Below are positions 50,240 through 60,696 of a stretch of DNA of 64,000 nt, piece after piece (positions within the stretch are counted from its first letter, which is position 1; every line of letters starts with the position of its first letter). A program made the position numbers and the translations under genes. The stretch covers positions 124,001 through 188,000 of the forward strand of contig NZ_JABGCL010000012.1 of NCBI RefSeq assembly GCF_019800005.1, given 5' to 3'. Source of the stretch: Geminicoccus harenae (lineage in GTDB: Bacteria; Pseudomonadota; Alphaproteobacteria; Geminicoccales; Geminicoccaceae). The notes below the pieces were generated by a model. That model was not told the DNA's origin and ran no database searches. It saw only the letters and a list, made by a program, of their open reading frames with translations.

Positions 50240-50269
50240 GGCGGCGCCGGGCTACTGCCCGACGCCGCC
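50240..50269 (-). other. Strong hairpin between dnaK and dnaJ
   Basis: GGCGGCG (50240-50246) pairs with CGCCGCC (50263-50269), and CGGGC (50248-50252) pairs with GCCCG (50257-50261), leaving one mismatch and a 4-base loop. It lies inside the dnaK-dnaJ message with no T run. The likely effect is to lower dnaJ relative to dnaK by attenuation or mRNA processing. Confidence 0.6.
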
Positions 50270-50296
50270 ACAACAGCTTCTTCTAGGCCCGAAGGG

Positions 50297-52237
<1,941 letters not shown>

Positions 52238-52558
52238 ACCTTCCTCTCGCGCATCAGGCGAAGAGACTTCGCATAGGATGTTTCGAACGCGCCCGGCACG
52301 AGGTGAGCGGGCAGTGGGCAGCAGGACGCTCGACTGGCCAGCATATAAGTAAGGGGTGTGGACCCCGCAACCGACCTGCCAGTCATCGCATCCGGCCTTT
52401 TTCGCCTGTGCATTGCTATTGAGCGGCCCCGCCGGCGCCGGTGTGCCCCAAGCGCCACCATCCCTTGTTCGGTCGCTGGCCCTTGGGCCCGCCCGGCGGT
52501 AGGTTGCCGGCCGCAACAGGGGCGGATGCCCGGTGTCGACGTGGTCGCGGGAGTGGAG
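52238..52558. promoter_or_regulatory. Divergent control region between dnaK and the FAD-linked oxidase
   Basis: These 321 bases should hold the dnaK promoter on the minus strand. A GGGGT/ACCCC inverted pair (52353-52357 with 52362-52366) and an AT-rich TTATAT on the minus strand (around 52343-52349) stand out. I could not find a convincing sigma-32 or CIRCE element. The oxidase promoter probably lies in the same stretch. An open frame in its right half translates to nothing recognisable. Confidence 0.4.
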
Positions 52559-53950
52559 ATGGTGACGAGGAGCCCGAACGCAATGCTGGTGATCGAGGCG
52601 TTGCGCGCCCGTTTCGGCGACCGGCTCTCCACCAACAAGGACATCCTGGCGCGGCATGGGCTCAGCGAGGGGCATCACCTGGGCGTGCCGCCGGACGCGG
52701 TGTTCTTCGCCCAGTCCACTGACGAGGTCGCCCAGGCCGTGCGGTTGTGCGCAGAGCACAAGGTGCCGGTGATCGCGTTCGGCACGGGCACGGCGCTGGA
52801 GGGCAACCTCGCGGCACTCAAGGGCGGGATCTGCATCGACCTGTCCGGCATGAACCAGGTGCTGGAGGTCCATGCCGAGGACCTGGACGTGCTGGTCCAG
52901 GCGGGTGTCACCCGCAAGCAGCTCAACACCCATCTGCGCGACACCGGCCTGTTCTTCCCGATCGACCCCGGCGCCGACGCCTCCCTGGGCGGCATGGCGG
53001 CCACCCGGGCGTCCGGCACCAATGCGGTGCGCTACGGCACGATGAAGGAGAACGTGCTGGGCCTGACCGTGGTGCTGCCGGACGGCCAGGTGATCCGGAC
53101 CGGCGGGCGGGCCAAGAAGTCCTCGGCCGGCTACGACCTGACCCGGCTCTATGTCGGCTCGGAGGGCACGCTCGGCATCATCACCGAGCTGCGCCTCAAG
53201 CTCTACGGCATCCCGGAATCGATCACGGCCGCGGTCTGCGGCTTCCCCTCGGTCGAGGCCGCGGCCGAGACGGTGATCATGACCATCCAGTCCGGCATCC
53301 CGGTGGCGCGCATCGAGCTGATGAGTGCGGCGCAATTGGAGGCGGTGGTCCGCTACAACAAGCTGGAAGGCTTCGAGATCGCCCCGCATCTCTTCTACGA
53401 GTTCCACGGCACCACGGCCGGGGCGAAGGAGCAGGCCGAGCTCGCCCAGGCGATCGCCGCGGAATGCGGCGGCGGCGACTTCCGCTGGGCATCCAGCCTG
53501 GAGGAGCGCAACCGGCTGTGGGCGGCGCGCCACGACGTGTATCACGCGACCTGCGCGATCCGCCCGGGCGCCAAGGTCTGGTCGACCGACGTGTGCGTGC
53601 CGATCAGCCAGCTCGCCGGCCTGATCGAGGCGACCCGGATCGACCTGGAGGCGCAGGGCCTCCTGCCGCTGATCGTGGGCCATGCCGGCGACGGCAATTT
53701 CCACCTGGGCCTGCTCTACGACGAAGAGGGCTCGGAGGAGTATCGACGCTGCAAGGCGGTGAACGACCGGCTGGTCGACCGGGCACTCGCCATGGGCGGC
53801 ACCTGCACCGGCGAGCACGGTGTCGGCATGGGCAAGATCGAGAAGGTCGAGAAGGAGCACGGGGCCGCGGTCGAGGTGATGCGCAGGATCAAGCGGGCGC
53901 TCGACCCGGACAACATCATGAACCCGGGCAAGGTGCTGCGGATGGAGTGA
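52559..53950 (+). CDS. FAD-linked oxidase, D-lactate dehydrogenase/glycolate oxidase GlcD family
   Basis: The flavoenzyme has about 463 residues. The FAD_binding_4 domain (about 40-215) includes [45 protein letters not shown] (read as two adjoining motifs) and [14 protein letters not shown]. The FAD-oxidase C-terminal domain has [31 protein letters not shown] and [15 protein letters not shown]. The family oxidises D-lactate, glycolate or D-2-hydroxyglutarate; which one cannot be told. I chose ATG 52559 with GGGAG 5 bases upstream; in-frame starts exist at 52526 and 52583. It converges with the deacetylase gene. Confidence 0.92.
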   Translation: MVTRSPNAMLVIEALRARFGDRLSTNKDILARHGLSEGHHLGVPPDAVFFAQSTDEVAQAVRLCAEHKVPVIAFGTGTALEGNLAALKGGICIDLSGMNQVLEVHAEDLDVLVQAGVTRKQLNTHLRDTGLFFPIDPGADASLGGMAATRASGTNAVRYGTMKENVLGLTVVLPDGQVIRTGGRAKKSSAGYDLTRLYVGSEGTLGIITELRLKLYGIPESITAAVCGFPSVEAAAETVIMTIQSGIPVARIELMSAAQLEAVVRYNKLEGFEIAPHLFYEFHGTTAGAKEQAELAQAIAAECGGGDFRWASSLEERNRLWAARHDVYHATCAIRPGAKVWSTDVCVPISQLAGLIEATRIDLEAQGLLPLIVGHAGDGNFHLGLLYDEEGSEEYRRCKAVNDRLVDRALAMGGTCTGEHGVGMGKIEKVEKEHGAAVEVMRRIKRALDPDNIMNPGKVLRME

Positions 53951-53968
53951 ACGGCTGCCCGTTCGGGA

Positions 53969-54874
53969 TCAGCCGAACAGTTCGCGCGCGGCCACGTGGA
54001 GCAAAGCGTGGCGGGCGACCAGCCGGTCCAGGTCCTGGTCGTAGCCGCCGCCCATCACGCCGGCCAGCGGGATCGCCCGTTGCCGGCAATGGCCGAGCAC
54101 CAGGCGCTCGCGGGCGAGCAGGCCCTCGTCGGTGAGCGCCAGTCGGCCCAGCCGGTCGTCGACATGCGGGTCGACCCCGGCATTGTAGAACACCAGGTCC
54201 GGGCGGTGCCGGTCCAGCACGGCCGGGACCAGTTGCTCCAGCAGGGCCAGATAGGTTGCGTCGCCCGTGGCCGGGTCGAGCGCCAGGTCGAGGCTGCTCT
54301 GCTGCTTGCGCGCCGGGTAGTTGGCCCGGCAATGCACGGACAGGGTGAACATGTGCGGGTCACCGGCCAGGATGCCGGCAGTGCCGTCACCCTGGTGCAC
54401 GTCCAGGTCGATCACCATGACCTTCCGGACGGCACCCTCGTCGTGCAGCACCCGGGCGGCCACCGCCACGTCGTTGAACACGCAAAAACCCGCACCGCCG
54501 GCATGATGGGCATGGTGGCTGCCGCCCGCGGTGTTGGCGGCAAAGCCGTCTTCCAGCGCCAGCCGTGCCGCCAAGAGCGTGCCGCCAGTGGCGGCACGCG
54601 CCCGGCGGGCCAGCGGCGCGTCGACGGTGAAGCCCAGCCGCCGCTCATCGGCGGTCGCGACGTTGGCGCTCAGCACCGCATCGACCCAGTCGGGTGTGTG
54701 CGCGCGCAGGAGCCAGCTGCGCTCGGCCAGGCGCGGCGCCACCAGCCGGTCGGCCAGCCAGGGATCGTCCAGGGCCAGCCGCTGTGACATTCGTACATAT
54801 TTCGGCATGGGAAACCGGTGCCCGGCCGGGATCGACACCGAATAGTCCGGATGAGCAACGATCTTGTAGGTCAA
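53969..54874 (-). CDS. Histone-deacetylase-superfamily amidohydrolase
   Basis: The 301-residue protein belongs to the HDAC/acetylpolyamine amidohydrolase superfamily. The active-site histidines are in [19 protein letters not shown], the zinc ligands in [14 protein letters not shown] and [12 protein letters not shown], and the glycine-rich GVMGGGYD carries the transition-state Tyr. Bacterial members remove acyl groups from polyamines, lysine or small molecules. It starts on TTG 54872-54874; no better in-frame codon precedes the conserved VAHPDYS. It is divergent from the polysaccharide operon. Confidence 0.92.
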   Translation of the reverse strand: MTYKIVAHPDYSVSIPAGHRFPMPKYVRMSQRLALDDPWLADRLVAPRLAERSWLLRAHTPDWVDAVLSANVATADERRLGFTVDAPLARRARAATGGTLLAARLALEDGFAANTAGGSHHAHHAGGAGFCVFNDVAVAARVLHDEGAVRKVMVIDLDVHQGDGTAGILAGDPHMFTLSVHCRANYPARKQQSSLDLALDPATGDATYLALLEQLVPAVLDRHRPDLVFYNAGVDPHVDDRLGRLALTDEGLLARERLVLGHCRQRAIPLAGVMGGGYDQDLDRLVARHALLHVAARELFG

Positions 54875-55071
54875 CGCTTTAAAACGCCGCTCTCATCTCA
54901 TGCGGCAAAAGCGATCGCAGATCTGCCCGCAAATGGCGAGCCAATTGCGCAGGCGCGCCCATCTTTTCCGCTCGCATTCCTCGCGATAACGAGTCAGAAC
55001 TAACGCAGTGGTTGAATAACTCGCTGCCGGTTCGGCCGCGCCGCACCCTCCAGTGCCGGAGAGACACATTG
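54875..55071 (+). promoter_or_regulatory. Divergent promoter region before the polysaccharide operon
   Basis: This 197-base gap is clearly more AT-rich than its surroundings and contains no gene. It should hold the operon promoter and that of the deacetylase. The GGAGAG ribosome site of the first operon gene lies at its right end. I see no JUMPstart or ops element. Confidence 0.45.
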
Positions 55072-56211
55072 ATGGGGATCGATCAGCGTTTCTGGGCAGG
55101 TCGCCGGGTCCTGGTCACCGGCCACACCGGCTTCAAGGGCACCTGGCTCACCGCTTGGCTCCAGCAGATGGGCGCCGTGGTGACGGGCTTCGCCAAGGCC
55201 CCGCCGACCGACCCGTCGCTGTTCGCCGCCTCGGGCCTGGCCGGGCGCATCGAGCATCTGGAGGGCGACGTCGCGGACGTCGCAGCGCTGGGCGAGGTGG
55301 TGGCGCGCGTCCGCCCGGAGATCGTGCTGCACCTGGCCGGTCAGGCCATCCTGCGGCAGGGCTTCGACGACCCGGTCGGCACGTTCCGCACCAACGTGAT
55401 GGGCACGGTCGCGATGCTCGACGCGATCCGCCAGGTGAGCAGCGTGCGCGCCGCGGTGCTGATCACCTCGGACAAATGCTATCTCGACCAGCGCCGGACC
55501 TGCGCCGAGGACGACCCCTTGGGTGGCCACGAGGCCTATGGCGCGTCCAAGGCCTGTGCCGAGATTGCGATCCAGTGCTTCCGGGCCGCCTACTTCCCGG
55601 GCAGCTTCACCTGCGGGATCGCCTCGGCCCGGGCCGGCAACGTGTTCGGTGCGGGCGACTTCGCGCCGAGCCGCCTGGTCCCCGACCTCGCCCGCGCCTT
55701 CCTGAGGGGCGAGCTGCCGAAGCTGCGCAGCCCGGAGGCGGTCCGGCCCTGGCAGCACGTGCTGGACGCGGTGGCGGGCTATCTGCGCCTAGCCGAGCTG
55801 CTGCACCAGCGGCCGGAGATGTACAGCACGTCGTGGAACTTCGGGCCCGAGGCGGGCAGCGAATGGACGGTGAGCGCCATCGCCGACGCGCTGGCCAGCG
55901 CCTTCGGCATCCAGGGCTGGGAGAGCGCGCCGCCGCTGCCGGTCCAGGAGGAGGCGCTGTTGCGCCTGCAGACCAGCCGTGCCCGCCGCCGCCTCGGCTG
56001 GCAGCCGCAGCTCGGCATGGCCGAGGCGCTGCGCTGGACCGCGCAGGGCTACAAGCGCCTGTACGGCACCGGCGACACGAACTGGCTCGCCGACCAGATC
56101 GCCCGCTACCACGCAGGGCTGCAGGAACAGGATGCCCGGCCCACCGAGGGCGAGCTCGTCGACCTCATGACCCATGCCGTTGCCAGGACCAGCCAGCATG
56201 AAGCGGCCTGA
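55072..56211 (+). CDS. rfbG: CDP-glucose 4,6-dehydratase
   Basis: RfbG converts CDP-glucose to CDP-4-keto-6-deoxyglucose, the branch point for CDP-linked deoxysugars. The 379-residue extended SDR has the NAD motif VTGHTGFKGTWL (TGHTGFKG 16-23), HLAGQAILRQGF, ITSDKCY (131-137) and the catalytic YGASK (156-160), then ARAGNVFGAGDF and PWQHVLD typical of RfbG. ATG 55072 follows GGAGAG by 8 bases. It is the first gene of the operon and overlaps rfbF by 14 bases. Confidence 0.95.
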   Translation: MGIDQRFWAGRRVLVTGHTGFKGTWLTAWLQQMGAVVTGFAKAPPTDPSLFAASGLAGRIEHLEGDVADVAALGEVVARVRPEIVLHLAGQAILRQGFDDPVGTFRTNVMGTVAMLDAIRQVSSVRAAVLITSDKCYLDQRRTCAEDDPLGGHEAYGASKACAEIAIQCFRAAYFPGSFTCGIASARAGNVFGAGDFAPSRLVPDLARAFLRGELPKLRSPEAVRPWQHVLDAVAGYLRLAELLHQRPEMYSTSWNFGPEAGSEWTVSAIADALASAFGIQGWESAPPLPVQEEALLRLQTSRARRRLGWQPQLGMAEALRWTAQGYKRLYGTGDTNWLADQIARYHAGLQEQDARPTEGELVDLMTHAVARTSQHEAA

Positions 56212-57037
56212 CCCCTTCCGTCCCGCCCCCGCCGACGTGCCCGTCTTCATCCTGTGCGGCGGGCTCGGCACGCGCCTGGGCCACCTGGCGGCCGACCGGC
56301 CCAAGCCCATGGTCGAGATCGGGGACCGGCCGATGCTCCAGCACATCATGGAGGTCTATGGCCGCCACGGCTTTCGCCGCTTCGTGCTCTGCACCGGCTG
56401 GCGCTCCGACGTGATCGGCGAGTTCTTCGGGCTGTGGCACTACTGGAACGCCGACTTCACCGTGAACCTGCGCGACCGCTCGGTGTCCTGGCACCAGACC
56501 AAGGCCTGGCCGGACTGGGACGTCACCGTGGCGCAGACCGGCCCCGAGACAATGACCGGGGCCAGGATCGCCCGGGCGGCGGCGCGCTATCTGGGCGATG
56601 CCCCGCATTTCGCGGTGACCTATGGCGACGGGCTGACCGATGCCGACCTGACGGCCGAGTTCGCCTTCCACCTGGCCCATGACCGCTTGGCCACCATGCT
56701 GGGCGTGCAGCCGCCCTCCCAGTTCGGCCGGCTCGACCTGCCCGGCGACGGGCCGGCGCGCTTCGTCGAGAAGCCGGAGCGGACCGACCAGTGGATCAAC
56801 GGTGGCTACTTCTTCTTCCGCCGCGGCATGCTCGATTACCTGTCGGAACGTGCCGACTGCGTGCTGGAAGGCGAGCCGCTCCAGCGGCTGTCCGCGGACG
56901 GCCAGCTCGAGGTGCACAAGCATGGCGGCTTCTGGTCGTGCATGGACACCAGCCGCGACAAGGAAAAGATCGAGGCACTCTGGGAAACCGGTGCCGCACC
57001 CTGGACCGGCCAGCTCGGGGGGCTGATCGATGCGTGA
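56198..57037 (+). CDS. rfbF: Glucose-1-phosphate cytidylyltransferase
   Basis: RfbF makes CDP-glucose from CTP and glucose-1-phosphate. The 279-residue nucleotidyltransferase has FILCGGLGTRLGHLAADRPKP, MVEIGDRPMLQHIM, a middle VTYGDGLTDADL metal site, QFGRLDLPG, and the RfbF-specific ending HKHGGFWSCMDTSRDKEKIE. The N-terminus is about 15 residues longer than usual (MKRPDPFRPAPADVP). It supplies rfbG just upstream and overlaps the next gene by 8 bases. Confidence 0.95.
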   Translation: MKRPDPFRPAPADVPVFILCGGLGTRLGHLAADRPKPMVEIGDRPMLQHIMEVYGRHGFRRFVLCTGWRSDVIGEFFGLWHYWNADFTVNLRDRSVSWHQTKAWPDWDVTVAQTGPETMTGARIARAAARYLGDAPHFAVTYGDGLTDADLTAEFAFHLAHDRLATMLGVQPPSQFGRLDLPGDGPARFVEKPERTDQWINGGYFFFRRGMLDYLSERADCVLEGEPLQRLSADGQLEVHKHGGFWSCMDTSRDKEKIEALWETGAAPWTGQLGGLIDA

Positions 57038-57578
57038 GGTCGACCGGCCGCTGCCCGGCATGCGGGTCTTCGACCTGGAGCCGCGCCAGGACGAGCGTGG
57101 CTCGTTCACCCGGCTGTTCTGCCGGGCCACCCTGGCGGAGCTCGGCTTCGAGTGCGGGGCCGCGCAGTCCAACCTGTCCCGCTCGATCCGGGCCGGCACC
57201 CTGCGCGGCCTGCACTACCAGCTGGGTGATGCCGCGGAGACCAAGCTCGTCACGGTGGTGGCCGGTGCCGTCTGCGACGTGGTCCTGGACCTGCGCCCCT
57301 ACAGCCCGAGCTTCGGCCAGCATGTCGCCCTGCACCTGGACGCGGCACTGCCCCAGGCCGTGCTGATCCCGGCCGGCTGCGCCCATGGGTTCCTGACCAC
57401 GGAGGACGCCACCACCCTGCTCTACTTCACCTCGCATCCCCATGCGCCGGTGCTGGAGCGGGGCGTGCGCTGGGACGATCCGGCCTTCCGGATCGCCTGG
57501 CCGGAGGATCCCGTGGTGCTTTCCCATAAAGACCGGGCACTGCCCGATTTCGACCCGCGCTGGCATCTGGCGGCCTGA
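57030..57578 (+). CDS. RmlC-like 4-keto-6-deoxysugar 3,5- (or 3-) epimerase
   Basis: The 182-residue cupin resembles dTDP-4-dehydrorhamnose 3,5-epimerase. It has LEPRQDERGSFTRLFCR, AQSNLSRSIRAGTLRGLHYQ with the catalytic His, VVDLRP-like DVVLDLRPYSPSFG, IPAGCAHGFLTTED and a WDDPAFRIAWP end. Where RmlC normally has an aromatic pair near YKxTxYY, this protein has YFTSHPH, so the second-site chemistry may differ. In this operon the substrate is probably CDP- rather than dTDP-4-keto-6-deoxyglucose, since rfbF and rfbG precede it and no rmlA or rmlB is seen. Confidence 0.87.
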   Translation: MREVDRPLPGMRVFDLEPRQDERGSFTRLFCRATLAELGFECGAAQSNLSRSIRAGTLRGLHYQLGDAAETKLVTVVAGAVCDVVLDLRPYSPSFGQHVALHLDAALPQAVLIPAGCAHGFLTTEDATTLLYFTSHPHAPVLERGVRWDDPAFRIAWPEDPVVLSHKDRALPDFDPRWHLAA

Positions 57579-57588
57579 GGAGGATCCG

Positions 57589-58593
57589 ATGCGCGTGCTG
57601 ATGACCGGTGTGAGCTCATTCACCGGCAGCTGGATGGCGAGGCGCCTGGCCGAGGCCGGTGCCGTGGTGACCGCCCCGCGCCGGGGCTGCCGGACCGAGG
57701 ACGGGCCCAGGACCCGCGAGCGCAGCGCCATGCTGGCGAAAAGGGTCCGCCAAGTCGACGAGGCGCCGTTCGGCTCCGACCGGTTCCTGGATCTCCTGGC
57801 GAACGAAGGGCCGTTCGACCTGCTCTGCCTGCACGGTGCCACTGTCGGCGACCATCGCGCCGAGGATTTCGACGCGATCCACGCCCTGCGCCAGGACACC
57901 CACCGGATCAGCCAGGTGATGGAGCGCTTCGCGGCGGGCGGCGGCCGGGCGGTGATCTTCACCGGCACGGTGTTCGAGGCCGACGAGGGCCGGGGCGAGC
58001 CGCCTCATGCCGCGATCGGCGGCTATGGCCTGGCCAAGACCCTGACTTGGCAGGTGGTGCGCCACGCGACCGAGCGGCGCGGCCTGCGCCTGGCCAAGTT
58101 CGTGGTCCCGCACCCGTTCGGCCCGATGGAGAAACCGGGGCTGACCAGCATGCTCGCGGAAGCCTGGCTGTCCGGGCAGGTGCCGACGGTCGCTACGCCC
58201 GCCCTGGTGCGCGACCATATCCATGTCGACCTGCTGGCGCTGGCCTATGCCCGCTTCGCGCGCGAGGTCCATGGCTGGAACGGCCGCGCCATGGTCCACC
58301 ATGCCGGCCCGTCCGGCCATGTCGAGACGGTGGGCAGCTTCGTCGCCCGGTTCGCCCGGGCACTCGGGCCCTTGCTGGGCGTGCCGACCCGCTGGTCCTC
58401 GGCCAGCGCCGCCGCGAGCGGCCAGCAGCCGCGCATCCGCTGCAATGCCGAGCCCACGCAGACGCTGCATCCCGAATTCGACCCGAACCGGGCGTACGAG
58501 GAACTGGCGGTCTGGTACCTGCAGCGCTTCGGCGGCAGCGGGCACGGGCGGCGGGCACTGCGCATCGCCGAGCGCAGCCTCGAGCCGGTCTGA
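57589..58593 (+). CDS. NAD(P)-dependent epimerase/reductase (extended SDR)
   Basis: The 334-residue SDR has a Rossmann motif TGVSSFTGSW close to that of RfbG, IFTGTVFEADEG at the Ser/Thr active position, and the catalytic GGYGLAK (YxxxK). The C-terminal half has a substrate domain with VRDHIHVD. It likely reduces the 4-keto group of the CDP-6-deoxy-4-ketohexose made upstream, completing a CDP-6-deoxyhexose. A perfect GAGGAGG site stands 5 bases before the ATG. The exact product stereochemistry is unknown. Confidence 0.85.
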   Translation: MRVLMTGVSSFTGSWMARRLAEAGAVVTAPRRGCRTEDGPRTRERSAMLAKRVRQVDEAPFGSDRFLDLLANEGPFDLLCLHGATVGDHRAEDFDAIHALRQDTHRISQVMERFAAGGGRAVIFTGTVFEADEGRGEPPHAAIGGYGLAKTLTWQVVRHATERRGLRLAKFVVPHPFGPMEKPGLTSMLAEAWLSGQVPTVATPALVRDHIHVDLLALAYARFAREVHGWNGRAMVHHAGPSGHVETVGSFVARFARALGPLLGVPTRWSSASAAASGQQPRIRCNAEPTQTLHPEFDPNRAYEELAVWYLQRFGGSGHGRRALRIAERSLEPV

Positions 58594-58598
58594 GTCCG

Positions 58599-59576
58599 AT
58601 GATGGCGGACCGGATCGGCGACGCGGCCGGCCCCGAGGCCGGGATGGTGCCAGAGGTCGGCGTGGTGATGGTCACCCATCGCAGCCGCGCCCATCTCGAC
58701 CACAGCCTGCCGCCGCTTCTGGCCTCGCCGCTGCGGCCGCGGATCCTGGTGGTGAACTCCAGCTCCGGCGACGGCACGGTCGAGCGCGCCCAAGAGCTCG
58801 GCGCCGAGACCTGGGTGGTGCCGCGCTGCTCGTTCAACCACGGCGCCACGCGCGAGGCGGCGCGGCACCGGCTGGGCACGGCGGTCGTGGTGATGATCAC
58901 GCCCGACGCCTATCCGGCCAGCCCCGAAGAGCTCGGCCGGCTGGTGCATCCGGTGCTGACCGGGCAGGCCGCCTGCGCCTATGGCCGCCAACTCCCGCAT
59001 CGCGGCGCCGACCCGGTCGAGGCGTTCGGCCGGGCCTTCAGCTATCCGGACCAGAGCGACCTGCGCTCAGCCGCCGACCGCGCCCGGCTCGGCAGCGGCG
59101 TCCATTTCTGCTCCAACGCCTGGGCCGCCTGGTCCAACGTGGCACTCGACCGGATCGGCGGCTTCCGGCCGACCCTGGTGAGCGAGGAGACCATCGCGGT
59201 CGCCCGGCTCCTGCGGGAGGGCGAGCGGATCGCCTATGTCGCGGACGCCGTGGTCCGCCATTCGCACCGCTACACGCCCTTCCAGGAATTCACCCGCCAC
59301 TTCGACATCGGCTGGACCCGTGCGGCCCATGCCGAACTGCTGCTTGCCCAGGGCGGTGAGGATGCACGCGGCCGCCGCTTCGCGGCGGAACTGCTCCTGA
59401 GCCTGCTGGTGCGGGCACCCTGGCAGCTTCCAGCCACGCTGGCGGCGCTCTTCGCCAAATGGTCGGGCTACCGGGCCGGGCTGCTGGGCAGACATCTGCC
59501 GCCAGGCGTCGCCGCCGCCCTGAGCGGCCAGGACTTCTTCTGGCGGAGCGACTTCGCGCCGAAAGGACGCCCATGA
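58599..59576 (+). CDS. Family 2 glycosyltransferase, rhamnosyltransferase-like
   Basis: The 325-residue GT-A enzyme reads VVMVTHRSRAHLDHSL, ILVVNSSSGDGTVERA and VPRCSFNHGATREAARH. The FNHGxTR motif is typical of rhamnosyl and other 6-deoxyhexosyl transferases. ITPDAYPAS replaces the usual DxD-like metal site, and SNAWAAWSNVALDRIGGF and a late hydrophobic stretch follow. It probably transfers the deoxyhexose made by the upstream genes. The start MMADR is 6 bases after the SDR stop; its stop overlaps the next start (ATGA). Confidence 0.87.
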   Translation: MMADRIGDAAGPEAGMVPEVGVVMVTHRSRAHLDHSLPPLLASPLRPRILVVNSSSGDGTVERAQELGAETWVVPRCSFNHGATREAARHRLGTAVVVMITPDAYPASPEELGRLVHPVLTGQAACAYGRQLPHRGADPVEAFGRAFSYPDQSDLRSAADRARLGSGVHFCSNAWAAWSNVALDRIGGFRPTLVSEETIAVARLLREGERIAYVADAVVRHSHRYTPFQEFTRHFDIGWTRAAHAELLLAQGGEDARGRRFAAELLLSLLVRAPWQLPATLAALFAKWSGYRAGLLGRHLPPGVAAALSGQDFFWRSDFAPKGRP

Positions 59577-60694
59577 GGATCGCGATCGTCACCAACAACG
59601 TGCTGCCGCCGCGGGAAGGCATCGGCCGTCACGTGCTGGAGACCGCACGCCGCCTGATGGCACGGGGCCATGACGTGCAGGTCCTGGCCAAGGGCGAGGC
59701 GTTCGGCGAGGTGCGCGCCCAGCTCGTGGAGCAGGTGCCGGTCCACCACTGGCCGCATCGCCCGCTGCGGCCCTTCCACCACCAGGCGACCCGCCCGCTC
59801 CTGCAGGACCTGCTGGACCGGCTGGGGCCGTTCGACGTCCTGCACGCCCACCTGCCGCTCCTCCCGCTCCTCCATACCGAGGCCAGGGTGATCGTCACCT
59901 GCCACGGCACGCTCAGTGCCGACACCGAGGCGTTCACCGAGCGCTCCTGGCGGGCACGGGCGATCCGCGCCCAGGCCAGGCTGGTGGCACGCCCGATGGA
60001 GCAGGCCTGGTTCGACCGGGCCGAGCGGATCATCGCGGTTGCGGGCTGCGTCCAGGACGAGATCGTCGGGCGCTACCGGGTCGCGCCGGGCAAGGTGACG
60101 GTGCTGCGCAACGGGGTCGACCTGTCGCGCTTCCCGTTCGAGCATCGCGTGCGGGGCGGCCGGCGGCTGCTGTTCGTCGGCCGGCTCGGCTGGCGCAAGG
60201 GGCTGTTCCGGCTGCTCGACGCGCTGGCCCGCCTGCCCGGGGACGTCACCCTGGACCTGGTGGGCGAGGGGCCGCTGGAGGCCGACCTGCGTACCCACGC
60301 CGAGCAGCTGGGCCTGGGCAGCCGGGTGCAGTTCCATGGCTTCCTGCCGCACCCCGAGGTGATCCTGGCGCACCGGTCGGCCGACCTGTTCGTCAATCCC
60401 GCCGACTACGAGACCGGCCCGCTGACCCTCCTGGAGGCGATGGCGCTGGGCACCCCGCTGATCACCACTGCCACGGGCCTTGCCCGCGAGCTGGGCGAGG
60501 AGGCCCGGCTCGTGCTGGCCGAGCGCACGCCCGAGGCGCTGGCGCATGCGATCGCCACCTGCCTGTCGGCGCCGGACGAGGCGGCGGCGAGGGCCCGGAT
60601 CGCCCGCCGCACGGTCGAGCGCCAGCTGGGCTGGGACCGCATGGTCGGGCAGCTCGCGGGCATGATCGCGCAGCCGCTGCGCCAGGCCGCCTGA
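59573..60694 (+). CDS. Family 4 glycosyltransferase
   Basis: The 373-residue GT-B retaining enzyme starts MRIAIVTNNVLPPREGIGRH, has the N-domain HAHLPLLPLLH and VTCHGT, then the donor-binding C-domain LLFVGRLGWRKGLFRLLDAL and the E-x7-E motif ETGPLTLLE before AMALGTPLITT. It should add one sugar of the repeat unit on the cytoplasmic face. The ATG overlaps the GT2 stop. Confidence 0.92.
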   Translation: MRIAIVTNNVLPPREGIGRHVLETARRLMARGHDVQVLAKGEAFGEVRAQLVEQVPVHHWPHRPLRPFHHQATRPLLQDLLDRLGPFDVLHAHLPLLPLLHTEARVIVTCHGTLSADTEAFTERSWRARAIRAQARLVARPMEQAWFDRAERIIAVAGCVQDEIVGRYRVAPGKVTVLRNGVDLSRFPFEHRVRGGRRLLFVGRLGWRKGLFRLLDALARLPGDVTLDLVGEGPLEADLRTHAEQLGLGSRVQFHGFLPHPEVILAHRSADLFVNPADYETGPLTLLEAMALGTPLITTATGLARELGEEARLVLAERTPEALAHAIATCLSAPDEAAARARIARRTVERQLGWDRMVGQLAGMIAQPLRQAA

Positions 60695-60696
60695 CC

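Noticed and set aside
52238..52558. A sigma-32 heat-shock promoter or CIRCE element before dnaK
   Set aside because: I searched for CTTGAA-type -35 with CCCCAT-type -10 and for the CIRCE inverted repeat and found no acceptable match, only CCCCTTAC without a partner.
54875..55071. JUMPstart/ops antitermination element before the polysaccharide operon
   Set aside because: Neither GGCGGTAG nor the longer JUMPstart pattern is present.
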